From assembly GCA_027943335.1 (NCBI GenBank), contig BSBK01014835.1:41001-105000 (forward strand): a DNA stretch of 64,000 nt. Reading direction: 5' to 3'. This document shows positions 45,976 to 58,534 of the stretch, one piece after another. This DNA comes from Chamaecyparis obtusa. Taxonomy: Eukaryota > Streptophyta > Pinopsida > Cupressales > Cupressaceae. Within the stretch, counting starts at the first letter, position 1. Each line of letters opens with the position of its first letter. The notes beneath the pieces were generated by a model that was not told where the DNA came from, did no database searches, and saw only the letters and a program-made list of their open reading frames with translations. Made by a program: the position numbers and the translations under genes.

Positions 45976-46934
45976 TGATGCAGGCAAGGATGGTGGATCC
46001 AATTAAGGACAAGCCAAACCTTGCAGCCAAAAGAACAACACAACAGATTACTCAACAACACAACAACAAAGTAATTGTTTAACTCTAATTTTCATTAGCA
46101 TGCCCGATTGTAAGGCCTTCCGGGTTAGGGCCAATTACAATTAGAAACAATTCTGCAAGATCCAAACATATCCAATACAAGCTCAGCTAGTTCAGCTCTG
46201 AAGATAATCAGAAGCTGATGGAAACCCTAAGGCAGATCTAAACTTGAGCTCGCAAGCCTCCAAGCAATCTCCTTGTCTCCAAGTGTGCAAACCACTAGCT
46301 CTGCAATTACAAATTATCAGATAACAACTTGATCTGCAAGATCATGCAAGATCTTTTCCACAACTTCGCCAACTCCAGCTTTTAGAACTTTAGATTTGAT
46401 TCAGTAAGTATTCAAGTCATGAACTTCTATGATCTCCTTCCTAATGTCCCTAAACATCTACCCAAACACCCCTTAAATACTAATCATCAGCCACAAGTCG
46501 GCTGGATGAAACCATTAAATCCCCCAAACAAATATTAAATTCAATACAAGTCGGCATCAAAATAGCCTTACAAACATTTAATCTAACATGTCGGCATGTA
46601 ACAACAACTACCAATAATAAATGCATCAATTCGGCCCAACAAATCACATAGAACTCCAGTCGATAAACCAGAACTACCGAGTGACAGTGAAATAACTAAG
46701 CATGCCAGGCATCACTGAGCACTAATGTCGACCGAGCACTGCAAGCATCGCCGAGTAACACTTTCACCGAGCACCAGATATTACCGAGTTCCTTCAGTGA
46801 CTGAGCTTCCTTCAATGACCGAGGCCATCGGTCAAGGCTGCAACCGAGTAACACCAACCAAAATACAAACACCCTATGCAGTTTCACCGAGGACAAAGAA
46901 TGCCCCTGCCTCAACCTTGGATGCCCCTACATCA
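45976..46934 (-). repeat. 5' LTR of the gag-protease element
   Basis: 959 bp, TGATGCAG to CTACATCA on plus, followed by the duplication ATCTT at 46935-46939. Confidence 0.93.
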
Positions 46935-46939
46935 ATCTT

Positions 46940-49670
46940 CCACCCCTTGGATGTTGCAATGGCTATAATAGTTCTTACAGAAGTGTATCGAGCAACTAGA
47001 GCAAAAGTTTCTTCGTAGTCAATCCTGGCCTTTTGAGAGAAACCCCTAGCAACAAATCTGGCTTTATGTTTTTCAATACTACCATCAGAAGTATATTTGA
47101 CTTTGAATAACCATCTAGAAGAAATGACGATTTTCCCTTTTGGTCTAGGCACTACTTCCCAAACATCATTTTTTACAATAGATTGGTATTCTTCAATCAT
47201 TGCATTTTTCTAGGTTTGGCATGCTAGGGCTTCTTTAACATTAGATGGTTCTGATTTTGTAAGTTCTACCATAAGTGCAAGATAGCACTTCTGATTTCTT
47301 GTCCTTTTACTTTCTTTAGACATTTCATCTGGTTCAACATTATTTTCCTCAATCATCTTTCTTGCCCATAATGGTCTTTTCTTGTTGTTAGGAATTTCAA
47401 CATCTTCAAGGTGAGGTAAAGGAAGTTCATTGTTTTCTATTATGTTGTTATCTTGAAGGGCATTCTCCCTCTGATTCTCAATTTCATCATATTCTAGAGT
47501 ATCCTCCCTCTGATTCTCATCGGATACTTATTTTTTAAGAGTGGAGATTTTTAGAGCAATATTTTCTTCAAATTTGATATCTCTGCTAATTTCGATGGAT
47601 TTTTGTCCTGGTATGTATACCCCGTATCCTTTAGTATTTTCGCTATAACCAACAAATATTTGTCTCTTTCCAGAGGGATCTAATTTGGTTCTTTTCTCTT
47701 TGGGAATGTGAATGTACACTAGACATCTAAAGATTCTAAGATGACTTAGATCTAGTTTCTTTCCTGTGAATGCTTCCTTAGGTGTGATGTTTTCTAGAAT
47801 GGAGTGAGGACATCTATTCTGAATGTATACAACAGTATTGGATGCTTCGGCCCAGAAGGAGGTGTGAAGATTTTGGTCATGCATCATAGCCTTGGCAGCT
47901 TCAATAATAGTTTTATTTTTCCTTTCTGCTACTCTATTTTGTTGAGGATTATAAGGTACTGTATACTCCCTCTTAATCCCAACTGAACTGCAAAATTCTT
48001 TAAAATTCTCCGAGATATATTCACCTTCATTATATGATCTTAGGATTTTTATTTTCTTCCTAGTTTGGTTTTCAACTAATGCTTTGAATTCTTTGAATTT
48101 TAATAATACTTCATTTGATTCTTTTAGTTTAAGGAAATAAATCCAAGTTTTCCTAGAATAATCATCAATGAAGATCACATAGTATGAAAAACCTCCTAGT
48201 GAGAGGGTCGACATGGGTCCACATAGGTCAGTGTGAATGAGTTCTAATACAAGTTTGGTTTTATGTTCAACTGAGGGAAAATATATTTTTATATTTTTTC
48301 CTAGAGCACATCCTTTACAAGTGCTTATGTGTTTTGAGTTTAGATTTGATATCCATGTAGTGATCTTTTTAAGGGAGGGAAGAGTGCTAAATCCAAGATG
48401 ACCTAATCTTCGGTGCCAAAGTTCATTAGTGTTGGATACTTCATGACTTAGAGCTGATTTGGGACTATTTCCTACTTTGTATAGGCTTCCATCTCTATAG
48501 CCTAAGGAAATAGAATTTTTAATACTAGTGATCTTTGTCCATATTAATACTTTATTTTCTTGGAATGTGGCTCGATAGCCTTGATCGGCTAAGCCTAAAA
48601 CAGAGACTAAGTTCCTCTTTATGCCTAGTACAAATAGAACATCTTTCAATAGTAGAGTTGTCCTTGATTTCAACTTGATTGAGCAAGTCCCAATTCCTTT
48701 TGCTGGATAAGAGGAATTGTCTCCAATTGTAACTTCTTCAGAGGAGTCTTCTTCTAGAGTCTCAAATTGATCTCTGAATCATGTTATATGTTGAGATGCT
48801 CCACTATCAATTATCCAAGTATTTTTGCTTGAGTTAACTTCACTTGATAATGCCAAGAAAAATAATGATATTTTTGTTCCTTTGACTTTAGCTAATGCTG
48901 CTTTAATTTTCTTTTTCTTGAGACAATATCTATGTGTACGTCTAAACTTATCACATTTGTAACATTGTATTTTGGAGAAGTGTCAGTTTTTGTGACTTTT
49001 ATTGGAATTCCCTGCATGAATTATGTTAGAGTTTCCTTTCTTATGTTTAAACTTCCTTTTATTGCTTTTGAATCTCATTTCCTTTGGTAGGCCCGATCCC
49101 TCTTGATATTAACCGAGATTCCTCTTGAGTGCAATCATTTTTTAGTTGATCGAACTTGGGTAGAGAACAACGTCTAGTTATACATTGAATAAAAGATTCC
49201 CATGTGATGGGTAACCCTCTAAGAGCTATTAGGGTTAACTCCATGTCATCAATATTATTTCCAATAGTGGAAAGTTGATCTCTTAATTCGGAGATTCGAA
49301 GAAAGTAAGATGTAATCGTTTCCCCTTTATTCATTTTTAAATGTAAAAGTTGTTGTTTGGGAGTAAGTAATCTACTTGTATTGTTAATCTCAAAAGTTTC
49401 TTGAATAGTTTTGAACACTTCATAGGCGGTTTTAAGTCTTGCTATTGAGGGGAGGATATGATCTTTAACAACATCAATTATGATTTTCTTTCCTTTGTTG
49501 TTACATCTTTTCCAAGTTGATTTTTCCGGTTCTTCTTCTGGCATCTCTTTGTTTTCTTCAACATAGAAATCTAACTCAAGTTCTTGAAGCAACGTAAGAA
49601 TTCAAATTTTCCATGAGAAGAAATTAGAAGCGCCTTCAAGTCTATCTTCTACCTTGATATCGCTGGCCAT
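46940..49670 (-). pseudogene. Copia-2 gag, protease, integrase and RT N-terminus
   Basis: Starts at the ATG at 49670. Gag reads WKI-stop-ILTLLQELELD, RLLTPKQQLLHL and RISELRDQLSTI. A degenerate zinc-knuckle region follows near 48950, then protease with HIT-stop-FRDQF. Integrase (48673-47528) has IHTDLCGPM and VAERKNKT, but the second catalytic Asp is lost (LRSYNEGEY in place of LRSDNGGEY). RT begins at 47200 (EVVPRPKGKIVISSRWLFKV, FVARGFSQK) and is cut at 46940 by the nested element. Stops at TGA 49602, TGA 48779 and TAG 47210 occupy the same codons as stops in copia-1. Confidence 0.93.
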
Positions 49671-49742
49671 TATAAATTTGTTTTGTTTATAATGAATATA
49701 TAAGGAATTCAAGGTTGAGTTTTAATGATTTTCCTCTATTAA

Positions 49743-49755
49743 GGCTCTGATACCA
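49743..49755 (-). other. Primer binding site of copia-2
   Basis: On minus TGGTATCAGAGCC, an exact initiator-Met complement, directly adjoining the 5' LTR. Confidence 0.92.
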
Positions 49756-50395
<640 letters not shown>

Positions 50396-50800
50396 AAGAT
50401 AAGTCAAATGAATAACTAACTTTTTGTTAATGAAGTTGTGAGAGCTTCCTAAGACTATCAATATTGTTACTCTATCTTCCTTCAAGAGATCCACCACCTT
50501 GAGAATTTGCAAGTGCTAATCCAAAAATTGTGTTTTGATAAGAAATTTGTAGTTATCACCTTATTCCTCATCTAACTTCATTGTTGCCCTATAATATTTG
50601 TTCTTCCTCCTCTTTTTCCTCACTTGACCCTTCAATGTAAAATAATTTATTTTTAGTACATTTATATCCTTGACTATATTTTCTATCATAGTTGAAACAT
50701 AAACCTTTCACTCTCTTGTCTTCAATTTGTTGTGGAGTTAGAATAACAGGTTGAGGAAGTGACTATAAGGTGGCTTCCATCTCTTATGTTTACAAAATCT
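50396..50800 (-). pseudogene. Gypsy-4 gag zinc-knuckle region (5' piece)
   Basis: On minus: PQQIEDKRVKGLCFNYDRKY then SQGYKCTKNKLFYIEG (about 50735-50630). This matches the chromovirus gag knuckle, where the usual CFNCxEKFxxGHxC appears here with the second Cys changed to Tyr and the His to Tyr, so zinc binding is lost. An acidic segment SSEEKEEE follows, then the protease region, which copia-2 interrupts at 50395. Upstream gag could not be traced past about 50800. Confidence 0.7.
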
Positions 50801-51770
50801 TATCTTTTATAGGCCACAAAATTTACCTATCAATAGACCCAAAATCTAATCATTTGCACAAACAAGATCAATACTAAGTGTCACATACAACAATATTGAA
50901 CTGTGAACGCTCAAAACATATTTAGATTTGCATCATCCTCTTGACATCACAAAGACAATATAATGAGATAATTAACAAACTTCTAATTCCATCATGTCTA
51001 TTTCAAGGATATGGTTAAGACTTGATTAGTTAAAATTAGGTGTCTTTGAGGGATGCTACACTCATGTAGGCATGTATGTTCACTATTGCTTTAATATAAC
51101 TGAAAAAAATAACTAGTACACAATTGGGTAGCAGCCATAATATTCAAGGCAATTCCATGTTACTTCATAAATAGAAATAATCTGCTCTCCTAAAGGGAAG
51201 GAGATAGGGGCAGCGCTCTGCTTTTGCATCGGCTTTGCAGTGCACACATTTTTTTTCCTAAATGCATGAATTATGTAAAGTGTGCAATTCAAAAAATATT
51301 GATCTCTAAACCATGTATCCAGTATTATATTAAAAAACATAGGTTGTTTCATTGCTATTATTTTTGAAAAGATTGTGAGAATGTGTTTTACATTAAAATT
51401 TCACAGTCTAAAGTCTAAACTAAAAACAGCAGTAATCATGATTATAGATTGTGAAAAACTGAAATCATTAATAGGTTTAGATTATGTGAGAGTGGAGACT
51501 TTTTCATCAACTTTTCATATAATCTGGTTTAAAAACAACAAAACCAAAATTATAGATGTAAAAATCTGATATTATTAATGAATTAATAAAAATGTTACAA
51601 GAAAAATCAAGCCTCATTAGAAGGCTGGAAAGCCCACTGTCTGCCTTTCCTCTGAAAATTAAAATATATATACAGGACCAGCCATTTTCACCATTTTTGG
51701 TACAACAATGGCTTCTCCTGCACCGTGAAAGGCATCCGCAAAATAGTTTCAAAGGAAAAAAGCTACTAAA
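50801..51770. other. Intergenic stretch downstream of the phosphatase gene
   Basis: No recognisable domain on either strand. AT-rich unique sequence. The part next to 51771 holds the 3' untranslated region of the phosphatase gene (minus strand). No clear AATAAA signal was found, only AT-rich runs near 51540-51600. Confidence 0.4.
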
Positions 51771-54620
51771 CTATGCCCTTACCTCAATCTCTCTGGTTCC
51801 TTCCTCAGACAGAAGAATTCCCAGTCCCGGCTTCTCGTTTTTGACACCCACTGATTCTTGTTTAGCTTGGTAGACGGGATTGGCAGTCAGAACTCTGAGA
51901 TCCTTGTCCCCCTTGATCTCCAAAACTTCTGGAATCCCATTATCACAACCTCTAGACATCCCCACATCTATACGAATAACTCGATTCCCACAAGCACTAT
52001 TTATGCCCACGGTCTGAATAGTGTGACCCACAATCATCCTCCTGGCTCCAGGAATGGAAGCCAAAGCATGGTTCAAAAGAGTGCAATGGCACTCTTCCCC
52101 TTTACAAGATTCATCTGAATACTTCCTTAGCCACACAACAGCATCTCTGCCATGAAGAAAACTTGGGCCCCTATTGCCCTTCTCTCCCTTGATCCAATCT
52201 CTCACCTCCTCATTCATTCTCTCCAATCCATGGAACACATGTGCAGGAAGAAGACCCCCATGAGCAAAAACAGACCCCCCAACCACAACAACTGTGGGAT
52301 GGTTGCTCAGAAACCTAGCTGCAAAACAAAATATGAATGCTGTAAAAATTTACAGACAAGAAATAGTTCGTGAATCTTTCCCTTACAAAATAAGTTTTAT
52401 ATGGGTTTAAGATTTTTATTAGTTAAGAGTTGGAAAGAATAACATTAAATTCACTCTGAAACTAATAGCTACAAGTTCTGGCAAATGAACTGGATAGCAT
52501 TAGGGTTTCGAACTAAGTACAATTTTTTTTAGGGGGGTGGAAAAGTTGTTTGTTGGGTGATCTATTTTCTGCAAATTGTGTGAAAGCTGTATCAAGAGTG
52601 AATTCTGATGCATACAATAAGTAAAATTTCTGGCAAGCCCATTCATTTTCAGGTTTAGGGATACTGATTGTTTAATGAATATTTGCTAACTGAAGATTTT
52701 TTTATTTTCATTTTTATTTTGTAAAATAGCAAATTCTCAAGTTTTGGGGAATCCATTAACTATAAGCTCAAGTAAATCCAGTAACATAAGATTTAGAGTT
52801 GAAGGCTAATAATTTTCTACATTGGGTAACATATTTATGAATTCGCAAGTTACAATGAATCCAACAAATACAAGCTTTGATATATCTGATAACTTTACAG
52901 TTTGACATTTGAAAAAATGATTTATTTTTTTTCTGAAATTTTGCCCTTGAGGGAAAATCTCTTCTCAGGCCAACTATAATTCTGGTTGATCCAAAGAGAA
53001 CAAATTTTGGTAAACTAAATAACTCGAGGACTTTAGACTTCGGGCTGATGAATTTTTTTAAATGGTTAATGGGTTAATCTAGTTTTCTGATCCTTATTAA
53101 CATTTCAAGAATCTAGCCAATTGCATTAAAACCTACCTGAAATTGGTCCTCCGGGTCTGAGAGCTGCCATTCTTGCCCTCCATTCTGGCGGAAAAACTGT
53201 AGGTATGTCTTCAAAAATATCCTTCTGCACTCCCAGACCTTTACAGAGACTTTTCACACTATTTCCAATTGTATACCAATGCGCCCAGTTTTTAAATTCC
53301 TCCAATCCTTCTCGAGTCACATACCTAAATTATCCTTGCACATTTATTGAGTTAGAAGTATAAAATAGAAAATCTACAATACTACAAACGAAGGACTATG
53401 AGCAGGGGAGTTAACAATAACTATTGTGTTTTGATTCTGGTCAGGCTTATTTAATAAATGGAGGAGCTAGTTAAGTGGTTTCAATTAGGGGAAACTTCAA
53501 TGAAGTTGGAGTAAGAGTATTGGGATTGCAACCTTCTGAGAAACCCTAAATTCGCCCCTGTGAACATTACCCACATGCAGTGGGTGTTAAGTGAATCATT
53601 TATTCTTATAAAAAATGAATTTGTTTAAACACTGCCATTAATTAAAAATGAATTTGTTTGAACCACTGCCATTAATTAATTATTTTTACTCAAAAAAACT
53701 GTACAATTAATTGATAAACTCCTTTCAATTTAATGAAGTTGCAGACAAAATAGAAAAATAAGAAAATAAAGGGCTATTCTACCCAGTCACATCATTAGGG
53801 ATGTGGAGCCATGCATAAAACCCTAGAAGAGTAATCGATAGTTATTAGGCACAGATTCATGACCCAAGGAGAAGCAGAGGTTATGAGCTAAATCATAACC
53901 AATCACACATAATGAGACCTGAAGAATTAGGAATTAGGTTGTAAACCTGTAATCTCCTTCCATGTTCATGATCTCGTGATTCCCATTCATTATGATGAAT
54001 CCTCCACCTGATCTCTCTGCCTGTTTTTTCAGTTTTTCGAGCAGATAAATGACCTTGAGCTCTTCTCCTCCCCTGTCGAGGAGATCACCAACCTGAACCA
54101 TAGGAAGTTCCAAGGGATCTCAAACATAGGATTTAAAAAAATATTCATAAGAGGATCTCCAATTCTACAGCATTACACATATCCCAACAATGGAACACAT
54201 TATCGATCATAAACTGGTAATAAAAAATTTCAAACAATTTTTTTATAGGAATTGAAAATTAGTACATTGACCTAAACAGAGAAAAACAAATAAAAGTGCC
54301 CTGTCAGAAAAACCCACCTGAACTACCGTTGTGTTGCCTCCGATCCAGTTGTCATTGTCATCCATAACTTGGGCCACTTTGAGGGATTCCTTGGCCTTCT
54401 GGAGGTCTCCATGAATGTCCCCAACTGCAATCAAACGGTCTACAGAGGGGATTCTTGTGACTACTTCTGTTGCATTACTACCATTCTTATTGTCTGGCGC
54501 TCTTGAATTCGATGGTAAAAATTGCCCGCCAATTATGAAATCGACAAAGGAATCTACAAATTCTGAAACCAGATTTGGCACTCTGCTGCATACAGATTCA
54601 TTTTCTTGTTTGTTCTCCAT
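51771..54620 (-). CDS. SLP2: Shewanella-like protein phosphatase 2 (SLP2-type metallophosphatase)
   Basis: A host gene of four exons on minus: 54620-54318, 54092-53947, 53324-53137, 52318-51771. All introns are GT-AG (225, 622, 818 bp). The spliced frame is 1185 bp, 394 residues plus a TAG stop, close to the roughly 390 residues of Arabidopsis SLP2. Metal-binding PPP-family motifs in order: GDIHGD (67-72), GDLLDRG (103-109), GNHE (138-141), HGG (232-234), GHT (310-312). These bind two metal ions and hydrolyse phosphoprotein esters. The N-terminus PNLVSEFVDSFVDF is typical of SLP2, and no transit peptide is seen, so cytosolic location is inferred. The ATG at 54620 is the first after an in-frame stop at 54669. 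Nothing in it is truncated or missing. Known SLP2 is a tyrosine-directed phosphatase linked to germination. That function is carried over from the family. Confidence 0.92.
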
Positions 54621-54807
54621 GCTCCTCAAATTATCTACCAAGATATTTTTGCAGAAGGAAGGAGAATTTTACTATATCAACGAAATGTCTGAACGGATTT
54701 TTTGCACCTTCGTGGAACAAATTCCTGTCCATGGCATTTGATTATTCTTACGGGTCAAAGCGGGATACTTCTTGTGAGAGTTCTATTCGTGTTTCTGACT
54801 AGTCATT

Positions 54808-54815
54808 TTAAATAT
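54808..54815 (-). promoter_or_regulatory. Possible TATA box of the phosphatase gene
   Basis: TATTTAAA on minus, about 190 bp upstream of the start codon. Weak evidence in an AT-rich region. Confidence 0.25.
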
Positions 54816-54829
54816 CAAGTTAAAAAAAT

Positions 54830-56930
54830 GCCATCTTATAGCAGCAACTACTTTTGAAATGTAATAATTAGTATTTTATTTTAGATTCGGTAAACTAATA
54901 GAAATATATTTAATATATTATAATTATTGTGATGCGTGGCAATAATATGTAGAAATATGAATATATAAATTATAATAAAATGAATCTAAAAGAGTTAAAT
55001 GATACAATGTATCCAAGTGTTTGCATGATAATCTAATTTGAAGTGTATGACATAAGTCTTATGTTATTAGTAGTTGCGGATAGGCTACCAAGTATTATTG
55101 CATCACTTTTTGGATTTTTCATTAATTAGTGATTAAAACCAATTTTTTGCACCAGTTATAATTTAGTATTTTTTTATTTTGTTAAAAATAACACATATTC
55201 TATAGTCTAAAAGTCTAATGTGTAATTTGTATCATATTATATTAAAATAATATTGACTATTTTTGTTATATTATAAAATATTGAATATTTTTTGAATTTA
55301 TTTTAATATATATTATATAAATTTAGATTTAATAGAATAACATTATAATATTGCTGAAAAATAGTTATTTGACCTAAATATTTAATATTAAAATTAATTA
55401 TAAGTAGAACTATTTTATAATTTAAATTAATTACAATTTATATTTTATAATTATTTATAAAATTAAAATATATTATTAGAACTATAATTATAATAATTTT
55501 ATAATTATTTATAATTAAATAATTACTTTACGTATAAATTAAAATTAAACTTAGTTATAAATCATTATAATTAAAAATTCACTTTACATATAAATCAAAA
55601 TTAAAATTAAATTTATTTATAAAACTAAAGGCAATTACTTGGCCACTAGTGGCACTTGTTAGTACTTGTGGGTAGGCTAAGTACTATTGCATCACTTTAT
55701 GAATTCTTAACATTAACTAGTGATTAAAATACCTTCTTTGCACCAATTACAATTCACCATATTTCATATTTAGTTATAAGTTATGTTATGATTGGTGAAA
55801 TTCGATCGAGTCTTATTCACGGAATTCTTAGAAACATACACAATTTTAATCAAAGCTACACGATTCCACTTTTAATAGACCTGTCGTATTAATGTTTCAA
55901 GCTTTTGAATGATTATTTGAGTTAGTATTTTTTATTTTTTAAATACTTTCCTTAAAGTTTTGATTAACATTTTTATTTTTATATTAGTTATATATTAATA
56001 TTTATATTCTATGTACTTTTTTAGTTTATAAGTGTCACATTTTTCTTTTCAAAATATTATAATATAAATAAAAATATATTATATATAATATAATAGTATT
56101 ATATATTTATAAATATTATACTATTATATATTTATGTATTTATTCATATTTCAGAATTATTTATTTTAAATTTTATTATATCTTAATTATATATTAAAAT
56201 ACTATTTATGTAAAAAAAAATATTATGCAAAAAAAAATTCACAATTTTAACTTAAAAAAATTAATGTTAAATGAAAATATTGGAAAATTTAATTTTAAAC
56301 ATACTTCTAGGTTTATCGTAATTTTATCTCTAATTAACCTATAAACTTAATTATAATTATATATTAGATAAATTTCAATTGAACCATTAACTTATTTATA
56401 ATATTATATTAGATAAAAAAAATTTAAAAATTATATACAATGCATTTAAAACTACAGCTAATTATATAACTTAAAATTACAATTAATTACATAATTAAAG
56501 GCAAGTACTAGCCACTACGTGGCACTTGTTAGTATTTGTCATAAGTTATATACTATTACAATCAGTTTTGCTTATCTAGTTATTAAATTTTTTATTTCAG
56601 CCAATTAATTAAGTATTTTTATTTTTTAATTATCTTTGAGAATTTTTAAAAGTAAACATGTGAGATTTTTAATGAGTGATTGGCTAATATGTTTTAGGTC
56701 CACTACCCCTATTGTGAGGCAATTTTTTAGGATGCACTCCCACATTTATGAAACTTGTTAGTAAAAAAATGAAGTGTATATATTTTTTAATTTTTATAGT
56801 TGGCATAATTTTTAAGATCAATAACCCACCATAATAAAAAGGGAATTTCATTAAGAAAATTATATAATTTGAAAGAGTGCAAAATGTATAAAATATAAAA
56901 TTAATAATATCATAACCACCCTAACCCCTA
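54830..56930. other. AT-rich intergenic DNA with three diverged motif blocks
   Basis: Mostly AT words, no genes. A block containing GTGGCACTTGTTAGTA, TAGGCTA.GTA.TATTGCATCAC and TTGCACCA.TTA recurs at about 55050-55200, 55630-55800 and 56490-56640. These look like diverged copies of one repeat about 150 bp long, set in AT-rich filler. No terminal repeats or duplications were found. Confidence 0.5.
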
Positions 56931-57025
56931 AATCCATTTGCTACTCTCCACCCCACTGTAGATTTGTACTGCAATCACTGCTGGTAATTGAAGTGGATGA
57001 TGGTAGCATTGAAAGCTCCCAGGAT

Positions 57026-58457
57026 ATGATGAGACTTAAAGGAGTTTTTTTGAGATGGAACAGGTATGGAGTCCCAACATCCGAAATTGCAGACTGGCTC
57101 AAGAAAAATCTTTAAAAATAGGTAAGTATATCTCTTCGTGCAGATGGATTCGTGTTTGTTTACTGCTATAGTATAGAAACTAAGGAAAAATTTATGGATA
57201 ATAGATGCCCTAATTATTTAGGGTTCAACTTTACAGTTTTAGACTGAAGCCTATCGTTCAATCCTAATAATATCCAAGGCATTGAAGTATTAAGAGCTGT
57301 TAAATTAACTGACTTACCCTTGGAATACTCGAGCAATGGAATCTTTAAACGAATAGGGAATAAGATAGGACATTTTGAGAGAACTATTGTCACAAAATAT
57401 CCACAATTAGAAGTAATTGTAGGAATGGACATTTTGATTAAAACGCTTCCCCAAATATTAATTCAGAGTAGAGCCAACAAGTTTCTGTTAAACCCTAGCA
57501 TTATGTTAGAATTAGCCGAAGGCCATATTCAAAACTAGGATAAAGTTGGGCCTATCCAAACACAGACAGCCCCCCCCCCCCCCAAGGAATTGACATTCTT
57601 CTTAATGAAACAGGGGGAGGCTTCTTGATTAACTTTTTAGCTAATTCTCCAACAGGCCATCTAGACCTCCCAAATCTTGAGAAAGAGCAACAATCATCTA
57701 AAATGGACGTCCCTCCACTTATGAAAGAAATAGATCAAACAAATAGTATCAGAGACAACCAATATGAGGGCGTAAACACTCTGAAGGAACATAATATATC
57801 TATGTCAGAGGATAGGGAGATAATAGAAGAAAAACAGTTGAGCAGCAAAGCAAACAAGATCACAGAAGAAGAAATAGCCAAAAATAGGAAGCTCTTGGTT
57901 AAGGCAAAAACAATTAATCAAAAGGATGAAACAGGGAAACATGAGGACTTTCTCTCAAGATATCTAGACCATAGGGATATCTCAGAATTTAAATCTAATA
58001 ACATGAACAACAATGTCTCAGCAAATCCTTTAATCCATGAAGACAAAGATTCAGAAGAAGGTAGTATGGGAAGTCCATCAGAATAGATGATTAACTTGGA
58101 AATACTCCCAACCTAGGAAGCAATTCTGAAGATAGTAAAATTGAGAAAGAAGTTCGGATAATCTTAGATTATCTTGGAGAAATGGTTACAGAAGAATTAA
58201 TGGATCAATTTCTTGATGAGATCTGTGATAAGGAAGAACTGGTCCTCCAGAAAGAACTACTTATTGAAGGCATTATGTCAAAAGATCGGTATAGGGAGGA
58301 TAGGATAGAAGAAATGCTAATTGATCTTAAGGATAAGGAAACTAAAGATGTGGTTTCTCTAGGGATTACCCTCTTGAAGGAGAGTCGAAGCTCTCCGGAT
58401 TGTGCAAAAAGATCAAAGAAAAGGGGGAGGAAACCAAATGCGGAATTGAGAGAGTAA
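57026..58457 (+). pseudogene. LINE ORF1 (DUF4283-type gag-like protein)
   Basis: From the ATG at 57026: MMRLKGVFLRWNRYGVPTSE, two stops, then DGFVFVYCYSIETKEKFM, FNFTVLD-stop-SLSFNPN, KLTDLPLEYSSNGIFKRIGN and KIGHFERT. The LDW..FNPN and LPLEYW...IGN blocks are hallmarks of DUF4283. The stop after VLD stands where Trp is expected. A run of 14 C at 57570-57583 coincides with a frame change into an acidic, Lys-rich region (57625-58086). Another shift leads to 58182-58457, ending KRSKKRGRKPN, a basic AT-hook-like tail. The protein would bind LINE RNA. It is non-functional here. Confidence 0.7.
57570..57583. repeat. Homopolymer run of 14 C
   Basis: A C run in LINE ORF1 at the point where the reading frame changes. 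It may be a true slippage mutation or a sequencing error. Confidence 0.9.
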
Positions 58458-58534
58458 GTAGGTGAGGCTACAAGGCAGGTAAAAATCATATCACTTCTTT
58501 ATGCAGGGAAGGGGAAGAGTCTTCCCAAGGAGCC

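Larger units (their letters stand above)
43032..46934 (-). mobile_element. Gag-protease-only LTR element (TR-GAG-like)
   Basis: A 3903-bp element nested in the copia-2 RT gene, flanked by ATCTT (43027-43031 and 46935-46939). LTRs of 958 and 959 bp start TGATGCAG and end CATCA. The primer site TGGTATTAGAGC (45962-45973) and gag direction show minus orientation. The 1986-bp interior carries a gypsy-type gag, zinc knuckle and aspartic protease, with no RT, RNase H or integrase. This matches terminal-repeat retrotransposons with a gag domain (TR-GAG), a class known in plants. It must use polymerase and integrase from a partner element. Confidence 0.92.

Noticed and set aside
51858..52373. Plus-strand frames over the last exon of the phosphatase gene
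   Set aside because: They are antisense shadows; the minus-strand exon has all family motifs.
54621..54641. Extending the phosphatase start seven codons upstream to a TTG
   Set aside because: TTG is an unlikely start in a plant nuclear gene; the first ATG (54620) follows an in-frame stop at 54669 and gives the length expected for SLP2.
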